NCBI GenBank assembly: GCA_903813345.2
Contig: CAIIXF020000009.1
Span: 31,749,259 to 31,809,258, forward strand
DNA: 60,000 bases
Origin: Owenia fusiformis
Taxonomy: Eukaryota; Annelida; Polychaeta; Sabellida; Oweniidae
Reading direction: 5' to 3'
In this document: positions 49,401 to 59,343 of the stretch, piece by piece
Position numbering within the stretch: the stretch's first letter is position 1
Layout: each line of letters starts with the position of its first letter
Notes under the pieces: generated by a model
Told to the model about the DNA's origin: nothing
Seen by the model: only the letters and a program-made list of their open reading frames with translations
Database searches by the model: none
Made by a program: the position numbers and the translations under genes

Positions 49401-52400
49401 ACAATTTGGAAAGGAGTATAACCTGCAGCATACATTGGTAATGAAGATTCACTGTACATTCATAAAATCTCATAAATATTTCTTGAAATCATTATTTTTA
49501 TATTGTATTTGTACAGGAAATTTTATGCAAGCATTCAATGAGATTTCAGAGCTCTATATTGCCAAGCTTATATTGTAAAGGGGTCAAATTTTGAGCTTGA
49601 TTTTAAATGAAATAGTGTTGCATGACAATGAAATATATGAAATTAACATTCTAAATCTGTATGAATAACCCCTCCTTCAAAAGACAAGTTAAACCCCTTT
49701 CATTATGGACAAATAAAAAGTCTATCCCACGTGACAAATATTTTGTATGTAGAGTAACTTTTTGTGAGGAAACAAATTAACTTTCTGATTGTTGATCTGG
49801 ATGTAGCTGGATTTTAAGGCACCTTGTGGTACAATGTCAACTCTGAAGGACTTCAAAAAGTATAAATATTTGCACTTGGCATTTTATCTGATAAACCTCT
49901 ACCTGTAATTTAAGCGACATTATTTTCATGAATTTTGCACTCTGAATATGAATGAACTGCTTTGGTTTCTTCCATTTTCATAAAATTTAAATTATGGACT
50001 GCATACTAAATACATTCCTCGTTAATTTCTTATACTGTTTTAAGAATGTCAAAAAAACACTTACGATAAGAATGAAGGTAAATTGTTGCTAATAGCCAAG
50101 TAATTTATTTAATCAATCATCAATGTGATATATGTCAAGTGTTTAAAATCAGTTTGTCGTTAAAAAAAATCATACTTGTTTTTTTAGGTCATGCTGAGCT
50201 AGGCAGCGTGAAATATGTGACAGAATGTATCCTTCAAGAGTATGACAGACTGGCCGTTTCATGGCAGTGGCTCCTCGGGCGGATATGTATGCTGGATCGT
50301 TTATTGGAGGACTATCCTGAGGCATTTACCCTAAAGCAAATGGATTCCTATCAAGATAATCCTCCTGAGAACTCTGATTTGTTAACATCAGTGTTGAGAT
50401 TCTCTGTCAATGCAGTGGACCATGTACACACTAGAATCGGAAAATTGGCTCGAAGGGTCGTAATAATCGCTGGTAGGATGAGTGTTTCATTTCCCAGTGT
50501 GCTCAGTCAGTTACTACGTATGCTTGACGATCTGCATCCAAGTTTACGACAGAGGCTTCGTCGTAGGTTATTATCACATGATGATTGTCAAGCTTCATAT
50601 TTTTCTTTTGATCGGGACTCATGTAGTGACTCAACTCAAACAACCATAGGGGGAGTTACTGTAGGTGAATCTAATACAGATGAGAAAGCGACCCCGAATG
50701 AACTTATTATTGAAACAAATGCTGACAGCCCTGCTCAGTCAGAACATAGTGATTCTATAACAAATGCTGAAACAGTTCAAGTTTTGTATGCACCTCCTAA
50801 TTCCCCAAGGCAGAAATCCTCTCCCAACAGAGCTCCAACAAATTCTCCAGCTAGCAGCTCAAGTTCATCTATTGTACCATTAAGTTCCTCAGGTCCCATA
50901 ACTCCACCATCTACCCCACACCATGCCCCTGTGGTAGTTCCCCATAACACCCCCCGAACTAAACCTCCTCCATCGGGTCAATGGATTAGTCCCATAGACA
51001 AGCATGAAAATAAGGACCCCAAAGCTGACACTTCTAAACTGGATAAAAAACACTATATGGACATATGTGTAATAGATACTGAAACAGGTTGCTGTCAAAC
51101 CCATGGTCATAATTGTTGTCATAGTAATAACACAGCCCCTGGGTTACAACATGGTGACCCCACTTGTGAGGCATGTGGGTTTACAACTCCAGAAAGAGGT
51201 CAGGCTGTTAGAGGTGATATTACAGAGGATTTATCTGACCTAACCATGTCTCCCTGTACTCCTGAAGACAGACTAGTCTCTTTCAAGTCAGAAATTGCGA
51301 GATCTCCCAGGAAAAGATCATCTGTTGTTAATCCACCTGGTAAGCTACTTTTCTGTATTGAGTATTAGTTCATTTTTCAATTAGAGTACATTTTATAAGA
51401 TTAGCCTATGATGTTGTCAGTGTAGTCTTTTGAATATATTGTCCACTGTGTATGATGCACAGGCGATACAGTCAGTGTAACACTTAATATAACATTAAAT
51501 AATAAATTATTACGTCAAATATATAGTCCATTGATTGTCTGTTGACACTGTAGTCCACATATGTAGTCTAATGAATTGCACTGTCCTTTTATCAATTTTG
51601 TCCACACATAATATATGAAAACATGAATATTTCATGTTTAAAGGTTTAACTGATCATGCTGAGTTATCAGAAGAGATGTGTCCATGTAAGGAAGAGATGC
51701 AGGCAGAGGAGGACCTAGCTCTTGTGAAGGCATTAGAGTCCTCTCTACACCAAACTCCCTTACCTAATGTACCAGGTCTAACAGATAATGAGGAGACTCC
51801 TGTTATCATTCAAAATGAGGTATGACAAAAATTAAACAATTAACTTACTTTTTACCACATTTCAGTGGCTCAATTACCGGCAGAAACTTTTGCTGACTTC
51901 CGGTTATGAAGTATGGCTTGCCAACTGGCTCAGAGTTTGAAATTATCCTTGTACATGTTCATTCTGTGTTCCTGTTAAAAATAGTTTCCTAAATCCATTT
52001 ATCCTGTCCGTTTCTAACATACAAAGGTATTAGACAATACAGGAAGCGAAGGTTGCAGTTTCACTTTGAAGAAAAGATATCAATGATACATTAAAAGGCA
52101 GGCATATAATTTACCACATGCTATAAAAGCTATAATAGACAACAGTAATGAAGTATCTACAGTATATGTACAGATTTGCATGGGACAATAAAATACATAT
52201 GCATCTTGGTTCTAGGATGGTTCTTTACGAGATCGCTATGTAGAGGATGAACACTGGGTTAGGGGACCTGTATTAGGTACAGGGGCCTTTAGTACATGTT
52301 ACCAGGCCAGAGACATCAAAACCGGTGTTTTAATGGCTGTTAAACAGGTGAGCAAGTATAGGTCTGCCCATTCTTCATGCTTAGTGTTTTATTCCACACT

Positions 52401-54723
52401 TGTATTTAAATCTATGGACTCCTAATCTTAGCACTTGTGTAGTACAATATTTATTTGGGATTTTCTTCATAATATATTAAGTCTTCAACTGTTCAGTTCT
52501 GTTGCAGTAAAGATTTATTGTATAACAAAAATTCACAAAATACAGCCTTGGTGCGAAAGAATAGCATTGATTGTAGAAAGAAATTCTATGAAAATAAAGT
52601 GGAAATATGGGCTAAATAAATACTTAAGATTGTTAATACTTAGATAAGTGTGTTCATAAACAATAGATTATATCATGTTAACCCTCTTCTCGTTTCAGAT
52701 TTCATTCTGCCGCAACTCAGCTTCGGAGCAGCAGAAGGTCATAGATGCAATAGAAACTGAGATCCACATGATGGTCAAGCTGAGCCACCCGAACATTGTA
52801 CGCATCATGGGGGCCACTAAACAGAGCTGTCATTTCAATATGTTTGTGGAATGGATGCCAGGTATGTCAAAACAGGAAGCTTAGGGTGTTGTGAGTCGAC
52901 TGCAGGAAGCATTTGACATTATTCTGAAATATTCTCCAAATGTGCCTTATGACTAATACGTTTTAGTGAATAAGATTGAATGTACACTTAGATGGAATAT
53001 ATTTTCCAATTCCTATTAAGAAAATTTTTCACTGAAAACATTTTATTCAAAAACTATTGAAAGATAACTTATAGGCCTACTAACAGAGATTTTCTCTGAT
53101 AGTCTCTTTTATTACAAGCCGATTTGAAGTGAGAAGGTCCAAACAATATAAAATAAAATCATTCCTCTGTCTCATGGATCTCTATTCCTGGACTCACCCT
53201 GTGTTGTTACGTTTCAGGGGGCAGTATAGCATATCTGCTTGATAGGTATGGAGCATTCTCAGAGGCTGTTACAGTCAGGTATATACGTCAAGTACTCAGG
53301 GGTCTAGCTGTCTTGCATGACAATCATATACTACACAGAGATCTTAAAGGTAATGGATATTCACATTTTTATCTATTTTGTATTCATTTTGTACTGTATT
53401 TATTATCCTCTGAACATGGAGTTCCTAAATCTAAAAAATACTTTTCTTTGCCCAGGGAAAGAGGGGTGTGATCAGAACCCTTGTAATTGGCATGATTTAT
53501 CAGTGAATTACATCTTTGAGTGAAGCAAAATGGTATATTAATTATTATTGTATATCAACTCATTAATATGGTATGGTATGGTTCTTTATTTCCTCCAATT
53601 TGGAGAGCATATAAGTGGTCACAAGAAACAAAATATTCTACACATAAGGCATGTAAGATGGGATGTATATCTCAAACATATACAAACCATTAGTTGTAGA
53701 TGATTGATTATGCAAAATTGGCCTTTGGAAGTTTCATAACTTAATAATTGTATTTTAGGTGCTAATCTTTTGGTGGACAGTACTGGACAGAATTTAAGAA
53801 TTGCAGACTTTGGAGCTGCAGCCAGACTGGCCTCTCAGTCTACAGGGGCAGGGGAATTCCAGGGCCAGCTCCTGGGAACCATTGCATTTATGGCCCCTGA
53901 GGTACGAATCATGCAAATAATGAACATGTCTGTATTGTGTTTTATTGTATTGTATTTTAATTGAAGAGTCTCATGCATACATGCAGTGGATTGAAGATAT
54001 CGTATAAGGGAGCAAACAAAATAAAATGATAATTTGTAGAATAACAAATCATGAATTCACGCACATATCAGAATATTATTTAGCTTTATTATAAAAAATT
54101 GTATCTTCATAGAGTTATCCAAGGCAAAATATTTTGCAAGCATGAACATTTGATGACTTTTTTTGAATGATTTTCATTAATTTTTCAGGTATTGAGAGGA
54201 GAGAGCTATGGTCGTAGCTGTGATATCTGGGGTGTAGGGTGCTGTATTATAGAGATGGTCACCACCAAGCCACCCTGGGGGGCTTCAGACCTGTCCAATC
54301 ATCTTGCTCTTATTTTCAAGGTATAATACATTAGCCAATCGTCCATATGTCTTGTATGTGTAACACTACCAACATATTATTTATTTATGAAGTATATTTC
54401 AATTCACATCAGCAATGTTCATTGAGTACATTGACAATGCCAGTGTTTCATGGGATAGATTATACAAAGCTATTTCAGTGACATCTATGTGTTGTTAAAT
54501 TGTGTAGAAAATGCATGTGAGAGCAATGATATTTCAAATACAAATTTTCCAAAAACCCATGTTTCAGATTGCGTCATCAACATCATTTCCACCTGTCCCA
54601 GAAAACATATCACCACCTGTGAAGGATGTCCTTCTACGATGTCTTGAACAGAAACGTGATGAACGACCACAGGCAAAAGACTTACTGCAGCACCCTCTTT
54701 TCACTCAGGTTTATCCGACATGA
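37490..54723 (+). CDS. MAP3K1: Mitogen-activated protein kinase kinase kinase 1 (MEKK1), 20 coding exons
   Basis: Coding exons: 37490-37698, 40855-40963, 44065-44220, 44608-44820, 45249-45362, 45621-45751, 46192-46310, 46585-46657, 46952-47114, 47410-47631, 47940-48061, 49293-49384, 50188-51339, 51644-51819, 52216-52347, 52699-52861, 53218-53349, 53759-53901, 54189-54320 and 54568-54723. Phase is consistent throughout, giving 1302 aa (human 1512). Order: basic/acidic N-terminus, [20 protein letters not shown] region, SWIM (aa 230-267), RING/PHD (319-368), armadillo/TOG-like region (about 418-700), Ser/Pro-rich linker, UIM-like motif (980-992) and kinase (about 1030-1300). Human MAP3K1 is both a MAP3K for the JNK/ERK pathways and a RING E3 ligase. 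Exon 1 has little similarity to other MAP3K1 proteins and is the least certain part; the rest is clear. Intron 1 holds a Tc1-like element and intron 2 a mariner derivative. Confidence 0.93.
37725..39370 (-). mobile_element. Tc1/mariner element, degenerate, in MAP3K1 intron 1
   Basis: The perfect terminal inverted repeats of about 27 bp begin CACTGTTGCTCATAAATATG at both ends, and TA flanks the 1646-bp element (37723-37724, 39371-39372). Transposase remnants lie on the minus strand in shifting frames: [13 protein letters not shown], a Tc1-type helix-turn-helix, near 38970-39020, and QNDHAV...LPWAQSQPI, matching the D-N-A...PWPA.SPDLNP catalytic part, near 38225-38350. It starts 26 bp past the exon 1 splice donor. 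Confidence 0.85.
38148..39041 (-). pseudogene. Tc1-like transposase, frameshifted remnant
   Basis: Two partial open frames (38805-39041 and 38148-38402) each keep only a part of the transposase and read partly out of frame, with stops between. The N-terminal DNA-binding part and the C-terminal catalytic part are both recognisable. No continuous frame exists, so it is not functional. Confidence 0.65.
39418..39680. repeat. G/C-tract repeat in MAP3K1 intron 1
   Basis: It begins CCACTGGGGGGGAGCTTGGG, then a C run, then an AT-rich core with GGGCCT, AGGCCT and AAATTTTGAAG words, and ends AAATCCGCCCCTGGTG. This resembles the repeat at 20427-20634 in layout and wording but is diverged. Confidence 0.5.
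40150..40330 (+). repeat. Degenerate CACCCC/GATGTCTCAC repeat
   Basis: GATGTCTCA and ACCCCCT or ACCCCTT words recur irregularly about every 25-35 bp. It is low-complexity DNA with no clear unit length. Confidence 0.45.
41848..42887 (+). mobile_element. Mariner derivative built as an inverted duplication of its 3' half
   Basis: The ends are inverted (CGAGAGGTGATCAGGAATTT; right end AAATTCCTGATCACCCCTCG) with TA nearby on both sides. The similarity between arms does not stop at normal terminal repeats but runs about 440 bp on each side, to about 42290 and 42450. The left arm therefore contains an inverted copy of the transposase C-terminal coding region found in the right arm. Only about 160 bp in the middle is single copy. 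Confidence 0.75.
42333..42565 (+). pseudogene. Mariner transposase 3' end
   Basis: [20 protein letters not shown] matches the end of the mariner catalytic core, with the third catalytic Asp in CDFYLFP. After a one-base frame change it goes on to the family's C-terminal helix ([20 protein letters not shown]) and a TAA stop. The N-terminal two thirds are missing. Confidence 0.75.
42900..43062. mobile_element. Short hAT-like MITE in MAP3K1 intron 2
   Basis: The ends CAGGGGTTTCATTAG and the complement of CAGGGATTTCACTAG are inverted, and the CAGGG start is typical of hAT elements. GCCTGTTGTTTT appears twice inside. A clean 8-bp target duplication was not seen, so this is moderate. Confidence 0.5.
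45249..45362 (+). other. MAP3K1: MAP3K1 SWIM zinc-finger exon
   Basis: [20 protein letters not shown] gives the SWIM pattern CxC...CxH at Cys231, Cys233, Cys238 and His240. SWIM domains bind zinc, and in MAP3K1 this one has been linked to substrate binding (c-Jun). All four ligands are present, so it should fold. Confidence 0.9.
46192..46657 (+). other. MAP3K1: MAP3K1 RING/PHD-type E3 exons
   Basis: Two exons with a phase-1 intron in the Trp351 codon encode C319-x2-C322, C335-x3-C339, H344/H346-C347, and C364-x2-C367. [10 protein letters not shown] and ICPLCRMRW are close to the human motif. The zinc ligands needed for E3 ligase activity are kept. Confidence 0.9.
47410..50570 (+). other. MAP3K1: MAP3K1 armadillo/TOG-like helical region
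   Basis: Exons 10 to 12 and the start of exon 13 encode a helical stretch matching the human armadillo region, with [27 protein letters not shown] and [20 protein letters not shown] as landmarks. In human MAP3K1 this region forms a tubulin-binding TOG domain. A 1.2-kb intron (48062-49292) divides it. Confidence 0.8.
51706..51744 (+). other. MAP3K1: UIM-like motif of MAP3K1
   Basis: [13 protein letters not shown] (aa 980-992) fits the ubiquitin-interacting motif: an acidic cluster, then hydrophobic-x-x-Ala-x-x-x-Ser. The human protein has an acidic, Ala-rich stretch in the same place, ahead of the kinase domain. The function is inferred from the pattern only. Confidence 0.45.
52252..54720 (+). 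other. MAP3K1: MAP3K1 protein kinase domain
   Basis: Six exons encode a complete Ser/Thr kinase domain: Gly-rich loop GTGAFS (1038-1043), VAIK-equivalent MAVK with Lys1060, HRDLKGANLL (from 1155), DFG at 1176-1178, and APE at 1205-1207. Activation-loop Thr1188 and Thr1200 lie in [16 protein letters not shown], as in human MEKK1. All catalytic residues are present, so an active kinase is expected. Confidence 0.95.
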
Positions 54724-55621
54724 GGACTTGACTTAAATGTCACAGGATATACACAATAAGTACTATGATGCAAATTATGCTCATACCCAAGGATATCAGG
54801 TTGATGACTAAGAAAGGGAGTGAAGGATACGACAGAATAAAGGATGTAGGAATGATTAGATGTTGAACAGAAGCAGGAATTGAACAGTGTCAAAACCTTA
54901 TTACATTAAGAAGGTTCTGAAATGAGTCAGTGGCATTTAAATGATATATGACACAGAAAGGTGTTAACTAGTGTTCATTGGTGTGTGTGTTCACTGTAGA
55001 GAGGTGTTCGCTGCAGATGTGTTCACAGAAAGCATATGTCGCTAGTTTAAATACAGTGGATAAACAATACACTCTAAATGGCTTATGGTGCTATAAGCAA
55101 AGGTTCTACAAATGTGAAGCACATCTAAACTAACAAAAAACCAAATTGTTGTTTGACATAATATGGACATTGGACAGCCCTTGTCTGTTGTAAGGTCTAC
55201 TTGCCAAGTATCTCATATTGAGATGTAAATCACTCTGGGAATATTATCGCAGGTACATTAAGAGTGAGCTGTATTAAATACAGAGAAGCCTTCTATTGGT
55301 TGTAATTGTAACCCCATTGGGCTCTATGCAAATCCATTGAGGTCTTAACTGTTACATTAGTTCGAACTGCCATAGAGGTTTGTGTCATAAAATATTAAAA
55401 CTCAATTTGTGAGTTCCAAATTCATATTCTATGCATTTCTATTGTATTTGTCATGGTGAGTGAGATTTACGTGAAGTGCCTTAAGAAAAGCTCAATTTGA
55501 ATATGTATATTTTTAGATTAGAATTTAAACTGAGATTTTTAGTTTTCATTTTATTCATTAGTGATTGCATAATATCAATCAGATTCACCCAAGAACCTAT
55601 CTTTACTGTAGACCTTTTTGA

Positions 55622-55678
55622 AAAAGTAACTATAGAAAAGTAACTATAGAAAAGTAATTATAGAAAAGTAACTATAGG
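55622..55678 (+). repeat. 15-bp tandem repeat, four units
   Basis: AAAGTAACTATAGAA occurs four times in a row with one substitution (TAATTATAG in the third unit). Confidence 0.85.
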
Positions 55679-55910
55679 ATGAAACCATTGATTGTTTTTC
55701 AATCCACAAAGATTTGTATCCATTAGGCCTAGGCTAGAGTATTGGAATTAGTATTATAATTGCACAGTATGTAGACTAGCCAGAGATTAATATTTTGTAT
55801 TTCCAATTTGAATTCAATATGAAAAAATGAATCATGCTCATAGTTTAAGCTGTTGAAACTTGTGGCAAGTCTGCATTATGTGCTAACAATTAGGCAAATG
55901 AAGAATAGTT

Positions 55911-56146
55911 ACTGTACTTTTACTTAATTTTGCGACTGTTATATAATTTGGTGGATCCAGCAAATTGTTTAAGTCCACAAAATTAGGTAGCCGCCAAATT
56001 CCCAAGTTATTTTTGTTACATATAAATCAGTACCATTTGTTCATTGTTGTAATATTGCAAATCCACCAAATTAAGTAGCTGCAAAATGTTCAAAACAGCA
56101 AATCTGCCAAAATAAATAGCACCAATTTAAGTGAAGTACAGTACCA
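55911..56146. mobile_element. TACTGTACTT MITE in the MAP3K1 3' flank
   Basis: TACTGTACTTTTACTTAA at the left and the complement of TACTGTACTTCACTTAAATT at the right are inverted. Inside, AAATTTGG- and CCACCAAATT-type words also lie in inverted order. The ~236-bp size fits a MITE, and no transposase is present. Confidence 0.55.
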
Positions 56147-56693
56147 ACTTACTGCATATTAAGGAGGTGAATGGGATATTTTAAGCTCAATTGTGCATGA
56201 TGTTAGCACGTAAGACTAGTAACAACGTAGAGGTTTAAGAAAAGATGCAGTAAGATGAAAACTGACATATTGAATAAATCTATGATCTCTTGTGACTTTA
56301 TTAATTTCGTGACATTTTTCGCTTATAAGTCATAAGAGAGAATGGATCAGATGTCAGTTTCATGTAACTGAAGCATCTTAGATTTTAGTCAAAGATTATT
56401 TTGCTGTCAAACATTGACATTTATTGGAAGTGTTTATCATAGGGTAAGGGCCAAATGTGCACAATAAAGGGAAGACTGTTGTTTTAAAAATTATTTTTAT
56501 TTGAGTTTTCCAGCTGAAATATGAGATAAAGGACAGATACTGAGACAAATCGGCTGAATGTTTTACTGACACTTGATTCTCTGATTTTTCAAAGATTCCT
56601 GCCTTAATCCATGAATAGTAGTCAAGGAGAGAAAGTAAAACTTTATCCTACTTATCATTGTGTACATGAACTGCTATACAAGGACATCTCAGG

Positions 56694-56804
56694 ATTGATT
56701 GAATCATAATTTATTGTAAATTCAATGTACAATCATTTCAACGTTTTAAAATATCATTGTACTTATAATTTAAGATTGAATGGATCATAATTTATTGTAA
56801 CATC
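56694..56804 (+). repeat. Direct repeat, ~80-bp spacing, two copies
   Basis: GATTGAAT followed by ATCATAATTTATTGTAA is found near 56694 and again near 56774, with a more loosely related ATCATTGTAC pair between and around them. Confidence 0.6.
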
Positions 56805-57506
56805 TTTTTATTATCATTGTCTCATAGCTGCATTACATAGATGTCAGCAGAAGTCCTATTGTATAGATGATACAATAAATCCCAAGTTACAGTTCAGGAT
56901 TAGAATTATACATTGTAATTGTACATTGTACATTTTAGAAGGACTATACTTTAATATGTACACCATTATACTGAAAAGTCCCATTTTATAGATAAAATCC
57001 ATGTTTGAAGAACCAACTCATAGTTCTCATAGATATTTTTGTAGATTCATGTACAGTATTAGGATCAGAGATGTATTGTTGTTATAATAATTATAGAACT
57101 AGAAGCTCTGAAATGGTGTACTCATATAGATATACTTACAACATGTAAATGCATTGACACATTACAGCATTAGGCTATGGCCATTAATTGAACATTATGA
57201 GCTTAATATAGTTTGTTGAACTGAATTGTATTCAAAATGTATCAAACGGGAAAAAAGTGGGCAATTTCACCCAATTTAAAGTGGAAATTAAGTGAATAGG
57301 TACTACTTATTGATAATGCATACAGCATACACTGTACTTGTCAAATGAAAATATACAGAAGTGTGTTGCATTCTTGCTCATCACAGAGATTTCTGTTAAG
57401 GTGGGCAAAGTATGACATTTTTGACTTGATTTTTTATGACATTATAAAATGTACATTTTGCAACTCTGCCTACCTTTATTCATATAGCTCTGTTTTATGT
57501 GTTATA

Positions 57507-57850
57507 CAGGGTGTCTCAAAAAAGGAAACCGAGATTAAATTGATAATTTCTCAAAGATGCATAAGACCATCAATGTCTTTTGGTGATGTTGAGTAGACTT
57601 TATCTTTTGATTACCCTGAATAACCATCCTGAAATATCCCTCATTGTTCAGTCATCCTGAATTATCCCTCATTGTTCAGTCATTCATGAAAGAAAAAGTG
57701 GCACAACCCTATTTCTGACATGGTCACTTAAATCCCTTAGAACTCAGTCATCCATGAAGGAAAATAGACAACTTTGGTATCTTTTCCTATTATTATTCAT
57801 ATTTGAGAAATAAGCAATTAAATTATGGTTTCCTTTTTTGAGACACCCTG
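57507..57850. mobile_element. 344-bp TA-flanked mariner-type MITE
   Basis: Perfect 24-bp inverted ends start CAGGGTGTCTCAAAAAAGG, TA lies outside both, and weaker inverted similarity continues further in (ATTAAATT, ATTTCTCAAA). Inside, ATCCCTCATTGTTCAGTCAT is directly repeated. Confidence 0.8.
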
Positions 57851-57852
57851 TA

Positions 57853-58343
57853 TTTACAGAAACTGTGTGTTGTCCATGTTAGTCTTAGAGCAACATTACT
57901 ATTAAAGTACTACAGTGTCAATAATTAATATGATAGTTCAATTTCAATATATTAATCATTAACCAAAAATTAGCCATTGTTTCTTTAATTAACATTTTTG
58001 TTTCATAAATTATGTTGTTTTAGAATTTTAGACTATTTTTATTTATTTTTGTTTTGAACAATATGTTGCTGATGTTACGTTGTTGGTAAGCATACAAAGT
58101 TAGCATCATGTATCTTATTCCTATAATATTAGAAATTCATTGCTAAGGAGATAGTTAGGATAGATGGTGCTAAGTGCATGTCCACAGCATCTTGTTATGA
58201 TAGGAAAAGTTAATATTTGCAAGAATTCTTCAGCTGCAACATACAGTTTTAGTTTTATATTAAATTGTTAAATGGTATCTTTAGTCATTATTTAAAGAAT
58301 AAATATGCTTAAAAAATCAACAAAATTTTATATTTCATCCATG
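57853..58343. other. Convergent intergenic stretch with no recognised feature
   Basis: This AT-rich DNA lies between the MAP3K1 3' flank and the Ly6-type gene. No gene or structured repeat was recognised. Confidence 0.45.
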
Positions 58344-58349
58344 TTTATT
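58344..58349 (-). terminator. Candidate polyadenylation signal of the Ly6-type gene
   Basis: AATAAA on the minus strand, about 42 bases after the stop codon of the minus-strand gene. Confidence 0.45.
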
Positions 58350-58390
58350 TTTTTTAATGAGCTATATAACTGTCAATAAAATATTCACAT

Positions 58391-59176
58391 TCAGTTTCTC
58401 GGGATATTCCTGAGAATTAATGTCAGTAGAGGAGATAATCCAGTTACTGCGGTGATAAATATCAGAGTCCGTGTTGTTTGGTTAGCCCCGGAGACAGGAA
58501 AGTAGTCCCGGTTGCACAATGATGTTGAATTACAACATGTGAAACAGCGTTCTAGCCCCATTACTTCCTTACATCCTGGTTTACAATTAACGCCACATCC
58601 TCTCTCAAATGTTGTCAGGTTGCCACCTGTGTATAGTCTACTTACCTGGAATGAAATAGAAGCTGATTATTATTACAAGGAGTCCTTTTCAGTAGACCGT
58701 AATTATTCGGACTGGAATCTATACATTGTGGGTGTTCAATCGCTTAGTGAACGTAACAACTCATACGCATTTGTATATGGTTAGCCATTAAGTCGTTGTG
58801 ACATAAATTGGCGTTTAATAAATGACATCAATACAGATAAAGATTTCATGTCTGTAAATAATTAACTAAATGTGACACTTAAATTGAAGTATATTGAACA
58901 TAAATATAGAAAAATGTTTTCTGATGTTCATTTTAAGCCTCTGAAAGAATCACACCTCCATAATGTGTGGTGCTGATATAATCCCAAATCCTCTCTGACC
59001 GAACTTCTTTTAACGAATCTTGCAATTTGAGAGTAGAAAATGAAACAATCCCAGTCCTTACTTGACAGTAGTGTTCCTCGTTTTTACATTGCACAGTTCC
59101 AAGTGATGATGTGTTGTACATTGTGAGGCATGATTCTCCATGTGTGCTCTTATAGCATTGGTAGCATTTTGTCACC
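58391..59176 (-). CDS. Ly6/uPAR-domain protein, GPI-anchored type, 5' part missing
   Basis: Two exons are joined on the minus strand. The first runs from about 59176 down to 59062 (donor CAA/GTAAGG), the second from 58645 (acceptor TTCCAG) to the TGA at 58391-58393; phase 0 at the junction. The product has an LU-type three-finger domain: it opens KCYQC, includes HYCQVSRLYTGG across the splice and ERGCGVNC, and closes with CCNSTSLCN, the conserved CC...CN signature. Twelve Cys are seen. After it comes a short linker and the hydrophobic tail TLIFITAVTGLSPLLTLIL at the C-terminus, typical of GPI-anchor signals. A signal peptide is expected but none was found. The open frame extends upstream to 59343 but has no signal-like start, so the first exon probably lies further upstream or beyond the window; the acceptor at 59176 is a guess. 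The ligand or role cannot be told. Confidence 0.75.
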
Positions 59177-59343
59177 CTTGGTAGGTCAATCACAACAGCC
59201 TTTTTCACTGCATTTTCTTCAGCTTCAGTTGAACAGGCTTTATCAATGGCTGCTGCAATGGTATAGTGAAATGTATTTGATAAAGATTTGATACTAGCAC
59301 AGATAAGTGTCTGGGATGGGTTTGATTGAAATTCAGGGTTCAT

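Larger units (their letters stand above)
54724..57506 (+). other. MAP3K1 3' flank, probable long 3' UTR
   Basis: No coding exon is recognised. AATAAA words occur near 54835, 56273, 56463 and 56874, and any of them could serve as a polyadenylation signal. A MITE and short tandem repeats within this stretch are listed separately. Confidence 0.5.

Noticed and set aside
50889-51122. Minus-strand open frame in MAP3K1 exon 13
   Set aside because: Antisense shadow of the long Ser/Pro-rich coding exon.
58512-58784. 90-codon plus-strand open frame
   Set aside because: It lies antisense to the Ly6-type exon, whose minus-strand reading has the conserved cysteine pattern and a splice site in phase.
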